Assembly: GCA_003599885.1 (NCBI GenBank)
Contig: QZKW01000073.1
Coordinates: forward strand, 1 to 50,925
From: Desulfobacteraceae bacterium
Lineage (GTDB): Bacteria > Desulfobacterota > Desulfobacteria > Desulfobacterales > Desulfosalsimonadaceae
Reading direction: 5' to 3'
Length of the DNA: 50,925 nt
Part shown: positions 18,701 to 29,146 of the stretch, one piece after another
How the letters are laid out: every line of letters begins with the position of its first letter
Position numbering within the stretch: the first letter of the stretch is position 1
Program-made: the position numbers and the translations under genes
Notes under the pieces: model-generated
Told to the model about the DNA's origin: nothing
The model's input: only the letters and a program-made list of their open reading frames with translations
The model's database searches: none

Positions 18701-20214
18701 TCAATGCTATTCCTGAAAACATACTGATAGAATTCAGTCGGCTGGTATCTGTTCACACCGGGCTTTATTTTCCTGAAAAAAAGTGGCCCACATTAAGCAA
18801 AGGGATCGCATCCGTCACCGACCATCTTCAGACGGATATTTATAAACTTCTCTATTCCCTTCAGAAAACATTTCCGCCAAAGGAAACCATTGATCTCTTA
18901 ACCGATCGTCTGACCGTTGGCGAAACATATTTTCTGCGGGATAAAAATTTTTTCCAGATTCTTAAAGATCAAATTATACCGGGTTTAATTCGGTATCCCA
19001 GAAGAAAAACCCAAAAAATGGTTTTCTGGAGCGCCGGGTGCGCCACCGGAGAGGAGCCCTATTCTTTAGCCATTTTAATTGATTATATGCTCCCGGCACT
19101 AAGCGGTTGGGATATTTCAATTATCGGCTCGGATATCAATCGGACGGCTTTAGATAAAGCCGAAAAGGGAATTTACTCCAACTGGTCCTTACGCGAAACC
19201 CCCGAGCCCATAATAAAAAAATATTTTACCCTGATCGGGGACAACCGTTTTGAACTGGCCCCCCATATCCGGCGAATGGTCACGTTTTCTCAACTGAATT
19301 TGATGTCGGAACAATACGCGGCATACTTGAATTGCCATGACAAAATGGATGTTATTTTTTGCCGAAATGTGTTGATGTATTTTAATGACTCAAACAGAAA
19401 CCACGCGATTCAGAACCTGGTCAGGTCGATTGTGGAAAACGGATGGCTCATCACCGGTCCTTCCGAATCCGGTTTTGTTAATGCTCCTGAGTTGACGCCG
19501 GTCCGTTTCCCCAATGCGCTCTATCATAGAAAGGGCCCCTCAAGACAATCCGATCTTCCGGATCTTCCCGTCCGCGTGACACGAACAAACAATAATTATA
19601 ATTCCAGCGATCCCCAAAAACAAAAAATCAGCTTGACAGCCAGACACTACACCCGCAGAAGCACTGACACAAAAATTTTAACCGGACCTGAAATCCCGAA
19701 ATATGATATCTACCAGGAAGCGCTGTTCGACTATAGCCAGGGCAGATACGGACAATCCGTTGAAAAACTGTCCCGTATTTTATCCGGTGGACCCAATGGC
19801 AGCCTTTCTTTCTTAATGCGGACCGAATCCATGATTCTGCTTGCCAAAGCTTATGCCAACATCGGTGAACTCGATCATGCCAGAACCTGGTGCGAAAAAG
19901 CCCTGAGTTCCGAAAAGCTCAATCCGGAACTCTATTATCTGCTTTCCACCATTCATCAATCCGCAGATGATATTGATGCGGCTGTCAAAACGCTTAAACA
20001 GGCCATATATTTAGATCCTGAATTCATTATGGCCCATTTTACAATAGGCATCCTGTTTTTGCAGAAAAACATGCCCCTTGAAGGCGCTAAAAGCTTAAAC
20101 ATCGCCTTGACCTTATTACGGTTAAAAAATCCTGACGACGTGCTTTCGTATTCTGAAGGAATGACAGCGTCCCGTTTGATTGAAACCATCAAATCCATGA
20201 CCGCGACAGGTTAA
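18697..20214 (+). CDS. CheR-type methyltransferase with C-terminal TPR (WspC-like)
   Basis: 505 residues. The N-terminal CheR helical domain and SAM-binding methyltransferase domain cover about 10-280: TVGETYFLRD near 73, the SAM motif SAGCATGEEPYSLA at 112-125 and DVIFCRNVLMYF near 222. A variable linker (about 285-345) leads to TPR repeats (about 350-480). It should methylate glutamates on the MCP to tune its activity. The CheR-TPR fusion is typical of WspC and of other chemosensory systems not linked to flagella. Confidence 0.92.
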   Translation: MINAIPENILIEFSRLVSVHTGLYFPEKKWPTLSKGIASVTDHLQTDIYKLLYSLQKTFPPKETIDLLTDRLTVGETYFLRDKNFFQILKDQIIPGLIRYPRRKTQKMVFWSAGCATGEEPYSLAILIDYMLPALSGWDISIIGSDINRTALDKAEKGIYSNWSLRETPEPIIKKYFTLIGDNRFELAPHIRRMVTFSQLNLMSEQYAAYLNCHDKMDVIFCRNVLMYFNDSNRNHAIQNLVRSIVENGWLITGPSESGFVNAPELTPVRFPNALYHRKGPSRQSDLPDLPVRVTRTNNNYNSSDPQKQKISLTARHYTRRSTDTKILTGPEIPKYDIYQEALFDYSQGRYGQSVEKLSRILSGGPNGSLSFLMRTESMILLAKAYANIGELDHARTWCEKALSSEKLNPELYYLLSTIHQSADDIDAAVKTLKQAIYLDPEFIMAHFTIGILFLQKNMPLEGAKSLNIALTLLRLKNPDDVLSYSEGMTASRLIETIKSMTATG

Positions 20215-20216
20215 AC

Positions 20217-20756
20217 ATGAATGAAGAAAAACAAGCAGCAGGCGGTATTGCTGAAAAAATTTTAAAAACCCGGGCAGACCAACTGGCGCGTACGAATCAT
20301 TCTCAAAAACCCCGGGGTAAACAAATCACCGTGCTTGAATTCAGGCTTGCCCATGAGATTTATGCCATCGAATTAACCCACATCCGGACCGTTCATCCTT
20401 TAAAAGAAAAAAAACCGACCCACATTCCGGGAACACCGGGGTTTATCAAAGGAATCATCAATTTGAGAGGTGAAATTATTTCAGTGGTTGACCTGAAACA
20501 TTTTTTCAACCTGCTGGATCAAGATTCGGGGCATTCCAGCCAGGTAATCATCCTGTCTTCCAAGGACATGGAATTCGGGATTCTGAGTGATGCCATCCAT
20601 GGCGTCACCGAATTTCAAACCGCCGACATTCATGATTCACTTCCGACACTTGCAGGCGTCCAATTGGAATACATCAAAGGGGTGACCGCCAATGGAGTCG
20701 TTATTTTAGATGATGAAAAACTTCTAAACGACAAAAAAATGATTATTTCCCTGTGA
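20217..20756 (+). CDS. CheW-like coupling protein, second copy
   Basis: 179 residues: about 40 polar residues, then a CheW domain (TVLEFRLAHEIYAIELTHIR; PGFIKGIINLRGEIISVVDL). The gene starts 3 bp after the cheR stop. With the first CheW it matches the paired CheW proteins of Wsp-like systems, which sit at different places in the receptor array. Confidence 0.9.
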   Translation: MNEEKQAAGGIAEKILKTRADQLARTNHSQKPRGKQITVLEFRLAHEIYAIELTHIRTVHPLKEKKPTHIPGTPGFIKGIINLRGEIISVVDLKHFFNLLDQDSGHSSQVIILSSKDMEFGILSDAIHGVTEFQTADIHDSLPTLAGVQLEYIKGVTANGVVILDDEKLLNDKKMIISL

Positions 20757-20878
20757 AAACAGGTTGGGATATGAGAGATTGCATAATGGATACGGGATTA
20801 TGCCCTATCGCAAAAATAATCCGTAATGACGATTAAAACGTTTTAAAATAATTCCGATACGGCAGGAGGAAAACAAAC

Positions 20879-22879
20879 ATGTTCCGGTCTATTACTAAAA
20901 GCATCATGGCGAAATTGATCATCCAGTTTTTTCTGGTGGGAATCATACCCCTGATTGGTATGGGCGCCCTGACCTACTATTTATCCAAAGATGCCATGAA
21001 AGCCGAAGTTTTTCAAAACATCGCATCCATCAATACCATAAAAAAGGTGCAAGTAATTGAGTTTGTAAAAGACAGAATGGAAAATCTTACGCTTTTATCA
21101 AGAACCCAGCAGATTCGGGATATGATAACCAACCAAACCTATCAGGAGATGAACCCGATATTTGAATATTATATGAAGGTCTTCGGTTACAGCGACATCA
21201 TCCTGTTAAACGAATCCGGCCAGACCCTGTATTCAGCTGCCGTCAAAAAGGAATACGATCCTTTTAGCGAAGATTTAACTAAAACCACATCAGCGATTAA
21301 AGGGCTTTGGGACAAAGTCATCTCTTCCGAAGCCCCAATGATGACCGATATAGTCCGCTATCAAAAAAACGCTGAACCGGCCTTTTTTATGGGTGCGCCG
21401 GTCTATGCCGATACCGGCGAAGTTTTCGCCGTCCTTATCTGTCAGATAAACGCCGCACGCATCAGTTCGCTGATTGCGGATACCGCTGACAAAAAAACGT
21501 TTGCTGCAAACATGATTCCCGGCAGAAGCAACCGCGAAACCTACATCATCGGATCGGATTCCCTGCTTCGCACGAAATCTGCCCGGTCAGGCAATGACGC
21601 CGTATTAAAAGAGCGTATGGACCCAGGAACCTTTTCCCTGGCCCTAGCACATATCAGCGGAACAGAAAAAAACATCGACTCTCAGGGAGAAAAAATACTC
21701 AGCGCCTATTCACTGGTAGGTTTACAAAATACCATCAAAACGGACTTTGACTGGACGATCGTCACCATCGTCAATGAAAAAGAAGCATTTGCCCTGCTTG
21801 AAAAATTAAAGATCAATACATTTGTGGGAATGGGCTTATTTTTAATTCTTGTTGGCATCGTTGGGACTTTCCAGTCCAGAATGATCGCAAAACCCATTAA
21901 TGAGCTTTCCTACCGGATTATCCAGTTAAATGACGGAGATTTCACCGCCGAAGTCCCTTTGTCCGACCCGACCCGGAATGATGAAATCGGCATGCTGCTC
22001 AGAACCTTTAACGATGGAAGCAAAAAGTTCAGGCATCAGATGAAAAGCCTTTTGGATTCAACCAACCTCCTGATTGAATCCATTACGAGAATTTCAACAA
22101 CCGCCTCTCAACTCGCCACCAGCGCGTCAGAAACATCCAGTTCCATCAGTGAAGTGACCACCACGGTGGAAGAAGTGAAGCAGACTTCCCAAATCGCCAG
22201 TGAAAAAGCGGAATATGTGGCCCAAAGTTCAGACTCCACAGCCCGAATCTCCAATGCCGGCAAACTGTCGACCGAAAACACGATGCTCGGCATTGAGCGC
22301 ATCAAGGATGAAATGAACGCCATCGCCGAAAGCACTGTCCAGCTCAGCGCTCAGACCAAAAGCATTGAAGACATAATCAACACGGTTTCCGACATTGCCG
22401 ACCAATCCAATATCCTTTCCGTCAACGCGGCCATTGAAGCAGCCAAAGCCGGTGAACACGGCAAAGGGTTTTCCGTTGTCGCCCAGGAGGTAAAATCTCT
22501 ATCCACTCAGTCCAAAGAAGCCACCAATCAAGTCCGGGAAATCCTGAACGATATTCAGAAAGCCACCAGCACTGCAGTGATGGCAACCGAACGCGGAACC
22601 AAAACCGTGGCCCAGGCCATTGAACTGTCCGAACAGGCCGGCGACGCCATCGACCGGTTGAGCAACCGAGTGACTGAGTCGTCAGAAGCGGCCATGCAGA
22701 TCACCGCCTCCAATCAACAGCAACTCTCCGGCATGGACCAGTTGTCTCAGGCCATGGAAAGCATCAATGATGCGACTCAGCAGAATCTTGAGGGCGTTAA
22801 ACAGCTTGAAGACGCGATCAAAAGCCTTGAAGCAATGGCGCAGACATTAAAAGCCATTACCGCCAGTTACAAAATTTAG
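20879..22879 (+). CDS. Methyl-accepting chemotaxis protein (WspA-like receptor)
   Basis: 666 residues. TM1 is about 12-35, a large periplasmic sensor of about 270 residues follows (Cache-like: EFVKDRMENLTLLSRTQQIR), TM2 is about 312-332, then a HAMP domain, then the cytoplasmic hairpin. The conserved signalling tip is recognisable (ADQSNILSVNAAIEAAKAGE near 508). The ligand is unknown. There is 122 bp between this gene and the preceding cheW, so it may have an internal promoter; the ATG follows GGCAGGAGG. It feeds the CheA kinase encoded next. Confidence 0.93.
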   Translation: MFRSITKSIMAKLIIQFFLVGIIPLIGMGALTYYLSKDAMKAEVFQNIASINTIKKVQVIEFVKDRMENLTLLSRTQQIRDMITNQTYQEMNPIFEYYMKVFGYSDIILLNESGQTLYSAAVKKEYDPFSEDLTKTTSAIKGLWDKVISSEAPMMTDIVRYQKNAEPAFFMGAPVYADTGEVFAVLICQINAARISSLIADTADKKTFAANMIPGRSNRETYIIGSDSLLRTKSARSGNDAVLKERMDPGTFSLALAHISGTEKNIDSQGEKILSAYSLVGLQNTIKTDFDWTIVTIVNEKEAFALLEKLKINTFVGMGLFLILVGIVGTFQSRMIAKPINELSYRIIQLNDGDFTAEVPLSDPTRNDEIGMLLRTFNDGSKKFRHQMKSLLDSTNLLIESITRISTTASQLATSASETSSSISEVTTTVEEVKQTSQIASEKAEYVAQSSDSTARISNAGKLSTENTMLGIERIKDEMNAIAESTVQLSAQTKSIEDIINTVSDIADQSNILSVNAAIEAAKAGEHGKGFSVVAQEVKSLSTQSKEATNQVREILNDIQKATSTAVMATERGTKTVAQAIELSEQAGDAIDRLSNRVTESSEAAMQITASNQQQLSGMDQLSQAMESINDATQQNLEGVKQLEDAIKSLEAMAQTLKAITASYKI

Positions 22880-22890
22880 CAGTAACACTT

Positions 22891-22922
22891 TCCTGGATTC
22901 CGGCCTTCGCCGGAATAATGAC
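22891..22922. repeat. Small palindromic intergenic repeat (REP/MITE-like)
   Basis: ATTCCGGC (22897-22904) and GCCGGAAT (22909-22916) pair perfectly around CTTC. The surrounding wording CCTGGATTCCGGCCTTCGCC is like the dispersed 'TGGATTCCCGC..GCGGGAATGAC' palindromes found in many proteobacterial genomes. Only one copy is in the window. It sits between the MCP and cheA genes and could modulate readthrough. Confidence 0.5.
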
Positions 22923-22943
22923 ATTGAGGTTCGGACTGATAAC

Positions 22944-25331
22944 ATGAATCACGAGGATATCCAGAAACAGCTCCGGGAAGCTTTCAAAATAGAGGCGGAA
23001 GAGCGGATCGCCAGCATGTTCGCCAATCTCACGGAATTGGAAAAATGCACGGATCCGGACAACCGCAGCCGGATGCTTGAAATCGTCTATCGGGAAGCGC
23101 ACAGCCTCAAAGGTGCTGCCCGCTCCGTCAACATCCTGGCCGTTGAGTCCGCCTGCCAGGAAATGGAAGAACTTTTCAGTCTTTTAAAAAATGGAAAAAT
23201 CGATTTTACGCCGGACTTGTTTGACACCCTGCATCATGCCGTGGGGATGGTCGAAACATACATCGCAACACCTGATTCCGATCAGCATTCAATAAAAACA
23301 GCCATCGATGCGCTGACCGGAACGCTGTCCGGTTTCAAAGACACCCGCTCCTCAAAGCCCCAGTCAGCGCCCCAACCGATGAATGAATTACCCCATAAAA
23401 ACGACGAATTTCAACCTGCGGCCCCGACCAAAACATTTGTAAAAAATCTGTCAACGCCTGATTTTATTCGCCCTCAACCATCTGAAGAACGTCCGGCGGG
23501 TTCTAAATCCAATACCCCTCCATTCATGCGAAAACCCCACCCTATGCCCAGCAACAGGCTTTCGGATACGGTCCGCATCTCCACCGCCAAGCTGGACGCG
23601 CTTCTGTTAAAGGCGGAAGAGCTGATCACTGTCAAACAAACACTCAACCAGCATCTGACTGAGATTAAAGAAACCCTTCACAACTTCAGGCATTGGAAAA
23701 AAATTTCTGAAAAATCTAAAAAAGGATTACGGGAAATCAGTCACCTGGCTCAAGCCAGTCCAAAGCTGAACCGGTTTTTTCAATTGTATGATTTTAATCA
23801 CACGCAGATTGAAGAAACAAACACCCGAATGAATGATCTCACAAAATCGATGGAACACAGCAGCCGTTCCCTCGGCGCTATGGTGGATGATTTACTCGAA
23901 GAGATGAAAAAAACATCCCTGCTGCCGTTTTCCACGTTATTTTCACCTCTGCCGCGCATGATTCGGGATATCTCCAGAGAAACAGGCAAAGAGATCGAGC
24001 TGGAGATGACCGGGGGTGATGTGGAAATCGACAAACGTATTTTAGAAGGGCTCAAGGATCCCCTGATTCATCTGATCCGTAACGCGGTGGATCACGGCAT
24101 CGAATCACCGGATGAGCGGACAAGATGTAAAAAATCACCATGGGGAACCATCCGGTTGTCTGTCGTTCAGCCGGAAAGCAACAAAGTGGCAATTGAACTG
24201 AGTGATGACGGAAAAGGCATCGACATCGCAGCGGTCAAAAATAAAGCCTTGGAAGCCGGATGCATCTCTCCTCAAGTCGCGGCCGGGTTATCCGAAGCTG
24301 AAACACTTGCTTTGATTTGGCTGTCGGGCATTTCCACCAGTACCATGATTACGGAAATTTCGGGACGTGGCTTGGGAATGGCGATTGTCCAGGAACATGT
24401 GGAAAATCTCAACGGCTTAATTTCCATATCCACTGCTCCCGGCCGTGGCACCACGTTTAAAATTGAAATGCCTGTTTCTTTGGCGACCTTCAGGGGGATG
24501 ATTGTTTCCGCGGCAGGCCAAGAATTCATTTTGCCGGTCGCTCATGTGGAACATACCCTTCGCATCCGGCCGGACACAATCAAAACAGCGGGCAACAAAT
24601 CCATAATCCCGATCAATGGTCAGGCCGTATCCCTTGTGAACCTCGCCGATATCTTAGGCCTGCCCCAGCCATCATTGCCGGCCACGCAGGGAAACCGGCG
24701 GGATAACGCCACTTTGTCGGCAGCCGTTTTGGGCAGCGGCAAAAAACGGATTGCATGCATTATAGACAGTATCGCAAGTGAACAGGACGTACTGGTCAAA
24801 AACCTTGGCAAACAGTTAAAACGCATCCCCAATATTTCCGGGGCTACGATTCTGGGCAACGGGAAAGTGGTGCCTATCCTGAATGTAAATGATATCATCG
24901 CTTCAGCAGCCGGAAAATCACTCCCTGCGGTGATGGCGGAAGCGATTGAAACATTTAAAAATAAAGTAAAAAAATCCGTATTGATCGTTGAAGATTCCTT
25001 TACCTCAAGAACCTTGCTGAAAAATATCCTTGAAGCATCCGGCTACCTCATCACCACAGCCATTGACGGTGAAGACGGATACCATCAGTTTTCATCGAAA
25101 TCCTTTGATGCGGTAATTTCCGATGTTGAAATGCCGAAACTGAATGGTTTTGAATTGACACGAAAAATCCGTGAACATGAAACCCTTGGCGCCATACCGG
25201 TTATTCTTATAACCAGCCTGGATTCCCGTGAAGATAAAGAAAAAGGGATGGATGTGGGCGCAGACGCATATATTGTAAAAAGCAGCTTTGACCAGAGCAA
25301 TCTTCTTGAGGTATTGGAAAGATTGATATAA
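22944..25331 (+). CDS. CheA-type hybrid histidine kinase (HPt-kinase-CheW-REC; WspE-like)
   Basis: 795 residues. The HPt phospho-site is His53 in YREAHSLKGAARS. A linker follows, then the dimerisation region and HATPase (HLIRNAVDHGIESPDER; LSDDGKGIDI; GRGLGMAIVQEHV). A CheW-like regulatory domain covers about 520-660 and a receiver domain with phospho-Asp727 (VISDVEMPKLNG) lies at the C terminus. The fused receiver is a hallmark of WspE and other alternative-function CheA kinases and may act as a phosphate sink. The kinase should phosphorylate the GGDEF response regulator and CheB encoded next. Confidence 0.94.
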   Translation: MNHEDIQKQLREAFKIEAEERIASMFANLTELEKCTDPDNRSRMLEIVYREAHSLKGAARSVNILAVESACQEMEELFSLLKNGKIDFTPDLFDTLHHAVGMVETYIATPDSDQHSIKTAIDALTGTLSGFKDTRSSKPQSAPQPMNELPHKNDEFQPAAPTKTFVKNLSTPDFIRPQPSEERPAGSKSNTPPFMRKPHPMPSNRLSDTVRISTAKLDALLLKAEELITVKQTLNQHLTEIKETLHNFRHWKKISEKSKKGLREISHLAQASPKLNRFFQLYDFNHTQIEETNTRMNDLTKSMEHSSRSLGAMVDDLLEEMKKTSLLPFSTLFSPLPRMIRDISRETGKEIELEMTGGDVEIDKRILEGLKDPLIHLIRNAVDHGIESPDERTRCKKSPWGTIRLSVVQPESNKVAIELSDDGKGIDIAAVKNKALEAGCISPQVAAGLSEAETLALIWLSGISTSTMITEISGRGLGMAIVQEHVENLNGLISISTAPGRGTTFKIEMPVSLATFRGMIVSAAGQEFILPVAHVEHTLRIRPDTIKTAGNKSIIPINGQAVSLVNLADILGLPQPSLPATQGNRRDNATLSAAVLGSGKKRIACIIDSIASEQDVLVKNLGKQLKRIPNISGATILGNGKVVPILNVNDIIASAAGKSLPAVMAEAIETFKNKVKKSVLIVEDSFTSRTLLKNILEASGYLITTAIDGEDGYHQFSSKSFDAVISDVEMPKLNGFELTRKIREHETLGAIPVILITSLDSREDKEKGMDVGADAYIVKSSFDQSNLLEVLERLI

Positions 25332-25356
25332 TTTACCATGATTGCCAACGTTCAGA

Positions 25357-26322
25357 ATGAATCAGTTTAAAAGGGATGCAAGCCGCCAGATGAAAAAAGA
25401 TTTTGAAGTAATGCTCGTTGAGGACAGCCGGACCCAGGCCTTAAAATTTAAATTGATGCTGGAGAGTCATGGGTATCATGTCTCTCACGCTAAAAACGGC
25501 CTTGAAGCCATGAATATGCTCCTTAACAGTCAGACATCCATCGTCATATCCGACTGGATCATGCCGGAAATGGATGGATCGGAATTGTGCCGGGCGATCC
25601 GGAAGCATGACTTCGGTAATTATGTGTATATTATTCTCCTGACGGCAAAGGATTCCAAGAACGATATTATCGAAGGACTGGAAGCCGGCGCAGACGATTA
25701 TCTGACAAAACCGGTGGATGACGCCGAACTGATTGCACGGTTAACCACTGCCGAGCGGGTGATCCGCCTGGAATCTTCGCTGAAAAAAAGAAATAACGAA
25801 ATCGCCCTTCTGTCAATCACCGATCACCTGACGCAAATTTTCAACCGGGGTTATTTAAATGATAATCTCCCGAAAGCATTTAAAAGAGCAGTCCGTTATC
25901 AGCAACCCCTGTCTATTATTATCTGTGATATCGATCATTTTAAAAAAATCAATGATACCTATGGGCACCAGGCAGGGGATATCGTACTCAAATCCTTTGT
26001 GCAGAAACTAAATCGTACGTTAAGAAAAGATTTAGACTGGATGGCGCGGTTTGGCGGTGAAGAATTCCTCATTATTCTTCCTGAAACCGATTTAAACGGG
26101 GCCACTGTCGTCGCTGAACGGCTACGATCTCGAATTGTTGAACTGGTAACCCCAGCCGATGGGAACGATCTGCGGATCACCGCCAGTTTTGGAATCGCTG
26201 CCATCACCCATGACACGGACAAATCCCATCTGACATCAGAAGACCTGATCAAAGCCGCCGACCAGTGCCTGTATCAGGCCAAAAATGAGGGCCGCAACCG
26301 AAGCATCGGGATTTGCATATGA
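25357..26322 (+). CDS. Response regulator with GGDEF diguanylate cyclase domain (WspR-like)
   Basis: About 321 residues. The receiver domain (about 10-130) has the phospho-Asp in IVISDWIMPEMDGSE. The GGDEF domain (about 150-320) has an intact active site (RFGGEEFLIILPE), so it should make cyclic-di-GMP when phosphorylated by the CheA kinase. The inhibitory I-site position, normally RxxD, reads KDLD. The start is uncertain: TTG at 25342, ATG at 25357 or ATG at 25390, the last of which begins just before the receiver domain. The 3' end overlaps cheB by 4 bp. This is the most telling gene for a Wsp-type output. Confidence 0.92.
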   Translation: MNQFKRDASRQMKKDFEVMLVEDSRTQALKFKLMLESHGYHVSHAKNGLEAMNMLLNSQTSIVISDWIMPEMDGSELCRAIRKHDFGNYVYIILLTAKDSKNDIIEGLEAGADDYLTKPVDDAELIARLTTAERVIRLESSLKKRNNEIALLSITDHLTQIFNRGYLNDNLPKAFKRAVRYQQPLSIIICDIDHFKKINDTYGHQAGDIVLKSFVQKLNRTLRKDLDWMARFGGEEFLIILPETDLNGATVVAERLRSRIVELVTPADGNDLRITASFGIAAITHDTDKSHLTSEDLIKAADQCLYQAKNEGRNRSIGICI

Positions 26323-27383
26323 TTACTGTCCTAATCGTCGATGATTCTCTGACGACCAGAGAATATCTGAGGCATATCATCACCTCAGTTCCGGATCTCG
26401 CCATCGCCGGGGAAGCCAATAACGGAAAAGAAGCGCTGGCCTTGGCGGAAAGCACAAAGCCGGACGTGATCATTATGGACATTCAAATGCCGGGCATGAA
26501 CGGCTATGAAGCGACCCGAGCCATCATGGAAAAATGCCCCACACCCATCATCATTCACAGCACACTGGTAGCTCCGGGACAAACCGAAAACATTTTTAAA
26601 GCCATGAAAGCTGGAGCTGTGGCGGTTGCACAAAAACCACCCGGCATCGGGCACCCGGACGCGCCCCTTTTGATTGAAAAATTATTGCGAACAGTTCGGC
26701 TTATGTCTGAAATAAAAGTCATTCGGCTGTTCAAAAAGAAAACCAAATCACTTTCCCCAGCACCCATAGAGGCTCAAGCCGTCAAACAAAACACGCCCTC
26801 GACCGGCATCATCGCCATCGGTGCATCAACCGGCGGTCCCCCGATCATACAAGGCATCCTTGATAATTTAGAAAAAAATTTTTCGATTCCCATTATCATT
26901 GTACAGCATATCGCCAGCGGGTTTCTGGATGGAATGGTCGAGTGGCTTTCCAAAACCACCCCCCTGCCGCTCAAAATTATTAAAACCGGGGAACCCATTT
27001 CCGGAGGCCAGGTTTATTTTGCGCCTGAAAATGATTATGTGGATATCACTGCGTCCCGCACCTTTCTTTTGACTAAAATAAATCACAAGGAGAATCTCAA
27101 GCGACCGATTTCACACCTGTTCTCGTCCGTTGCCAATGTTTATAAAAACACCGGGGTCGGGGTCTTACTGACCGGAATGGGCAATGACGGGGTTTCGGGA
27201 TTAAAAGAAATGAAGGCCCAGGGGGCCATGACTCTCGTCCAGGACAAGGATAGCGCTATTGTGTTCGGGATGCCGGGAGAAGCGATCAAAGTTAAAGCAG
27301 AAACCTATGTGCTGACCCCTGAAGACATTACCGCCTATTTAAATAAAATTTCACGGAACGCGCCATGGGACGCTCTTGCATAA
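26319..27383 (+). CDS. CheB methylesterase with receiver domain (WspF-like)
   Basis: About 354 residues. The N-terminal receiver has the phospho-Asp in DVIIMDIQMPGMNGYE. The methylesterase domain from about 165 has the triad serine in IGASTGGPPII, His in IVQHIASGF and Asp in GMGNDGVSGL. It removes methyl groups added by CheR and so resets the receptor. The ATG overlaps the previous stop (ATGA); an in-frame TTG two codons earlier is less likely. Confidence 0.93.
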   Translation: MITVLIVDDSLTTREYLRHIITSVPDLAIAGEANNGKEALALAESTKPDVIIMDIQMPGMNGYEATRAIMEKCPTPIIIHSTLVAPGQTENIFKAMKAGAVAVAQKPPGIGHPDAPLLIEKLLRTVRLMSEIKVIRLFKKKTKSLSPAPIEAQAVKQNTPSTGIIAIGASTGGPPIIQGILDNLEKNFSIPIIIVQHIASGFLDGMVEWLSKTTPLPLKIIKTGEPISGGQVYFAPENDYVDITASRTFLLTKINHKENLKRPISHLFSSVANVYKNTGVGVLLTGMGNDGVSGLKEMKAQGAMTLVQDKDSAIVFGMPGEAIKVKAETYVLTPEDITAYLNKISRNAPWDALA

Positions 27384-29144
27384 ATGATTGATGCACGCAG
27401 ATATCACATCCTGGCTGTGGAAGACAGCCCCACACAGGCGCTACGCCTCCAAAAAATACTGGAAGGATGCGGCTTTTCAGTTATCGTGAAAACCAACGGC
27501 CAGTCAGCTGTCGATTATCTGGCCGGCCACACACCGCACCTCATTATCAGTGATATTGTGATGCCTGAAATGAGTGGTTACGATCTTTGCCGCTACATCA
27601 AATCGATCCCCCGGTTGCACACCATCCCCGTCATTCTGCTTACCAGTCTTTCCGACACCGAAGATGTGTTTAATGCGCTGGCTTGCGGGGCTGAGAGCTT
27701 TGTGACCAAACCCTACAATGAACATATGTTGATTTCGAGGATTCAGACCATTTTTCAAAACATAGAACTTCGAAAACATCGACCGATAAAAAACAATGGC
27801 ATTGAAATCTTCTTTAACGGGAAAATGCACAAAATCCCGAACAATCCCTATCAAATCATTGACTTGTTATTTTCCACCTATGAAAACGCCGTTCAACGAA
27901 ACCTGGAACTTGAGCAGGCAAACCGTGAAATTTTAAATACCCAGAAGCAATTATTCAACGCCAAATCGCAGGCTGAAGCCGCCAATCAGGCAAAAAGCGA
28001 ATTTCTTGCCAACATGAGTCATGAAATCCGCACCCCCATGAACGGCGTCATCGGCATGACCGATCTCCTGCTCGACACTGACCTTTCAGCTGAGCAGCAT
28101 GAGTTCGCCCGAACCATTAAAAACAGCGCCAACGCACTCCTTGCGATCATTAATGATGTGCTCGATTTTTCCAAAATTGAAGCCGGAAAATTCAATATTG
28201 ATGCCATTGGATTTGACCTTCGCGTGGCTGTGGAAGAAGCCACTGAATTGCTCTCTGTAAAAGCAATGGAGAAAGGTCTGAAAATTTCCTGCCACATCCA
28301 TGAAGATATTCCGGATCATCTTCGGGGGGATCCGGGGCGTCTGCGCCAGGTATTGCTCAATCTGGCGGGCAACGCGATCAAATTCACAGACCATGGGGGA
28401 ATCACCATCTGTGCGGATCTCAAGAAAACCGACCCGACCCATGTGATTGTGGAATTCAGTGTAACTGATACCGGACCGGGCATCCCGGCATCAAAACTGG
28501 ACCTGTTGTTTAAATCCTTCTCCCAGATTGAGGATTCATCTAACTGGCGATATGGGGGAACCGGACTGGGACTTGCCATCAGTAAAAGCATGGTCGAGCT
28601 CATGGGGGGGTCCATCGGTGTGGTCACTGCGGAAGGGAAAGGTTCCACTTTCTGGTTTACCGTCATTTTTGAAAAAGAATTGGCCCAGTCCCCGGCCCAC
28701 CCTTTTCAAGGGCCTGTAAGTCCGATTGTTGCGCAGCATTCGATGGCAGAAACTCAGAAACAGAACATTCAAATTCTGCTGGTGGAAGACAATCGGGTCA
28801 ATCAGGTCGTGGCCCAAAAAATTTTAGAAAAAAACGGTTACTTTGTTGATACTGTCGAAAACGGGAGACAAGCAGTTAATGCGTTGGAAAAAAAGGATTA
28901 TCATCTTGTGCTGATGGATATTTTAATGCCGCGCATGGGAGGCTATGAAGCCACTGAGTTCATCCGGTCACCCCAATCCGGCGTACTGGATCATCAGGTG
29001 CCGATTATTGCGCTGACAGCCAGCGCTCTGGCTGAAGACAAGGACAAATGTTTCGCTGCCGGCATGAATGACTATATATCAAAACCGATTAAAGCTCTTG
29101 AACTGATAGAAACAGTCCGAAAATGGACCCGGAAAAAGGAGTGA
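27384..29144 (+). CDS. Hybrid sensor kinase REC-HisKA-HATPase-REC
   Basis: 586 residues, soluble, starting directly after the cheB stop codon. The first receiver (about 5-125) has Asp57 ([15 protein letters not shown]). After a coiled coil comes HisKA with His213 in [12 protein letters not shown], then HATPase ([30 protein letters not shown]), then a second receiver ([17 protein letters not shown]). It has no sensor domain of its own, so input may arrive by phosphotransfer to the first receiver, perhaps from the CheA kinase. This gene is additional to the canonical Wsp set. Confidence 0.92.
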   Translation: MIDARRYHILAVEDSPTQALRLQKILEGCGFSVIVKTNGQSAVDYLAGHTPHLIISDIVMPEMSGYDLCRYIKSIPRLHTIPVILLTSLSDTEDVFNALACGAESFVTKPYNEHMLISRIQTIFQNIELRKHRPIKNNGIEIFFNGKMHKIPNNPYQIIDLLFSTYENAVQRNLELEQANREILNTQKQLFNAKSQAEAANQAKSEFLANMSHEIRTPMNGVIGMTDLLLDTDLSAEQHEFARTIKNSANALLAIINDVLDFSKIEAGKFNIDAIGFDLRVAVEEATELLSVKAMEKGLKISCHIHEDIPDHLRGDPGRLRQVLLNLAGNAIKFTDHGGITICADLKKTDPTHVIVEFSVTDTGPGIPASKLDLLFKSFSQIEDSSNWRYGGTGLGLAISKSMVELMGGSIGVVTAEGKGSTFWFTVIFEKELAQSPAHPFQGPVSPIVAQHSMAETQKQNIQILLVEDNRVNQVVAQKILEKNGYFVDTVENGRQAVNALEKKDYHLVLMDILMPRMGGYEATEFIRSPQSGVLDHQVPIIALTASALAEDKDKCFAAGMNDYISKPIKALELIETVRKWTRKKE

Positions 29145-29146
29145 TT

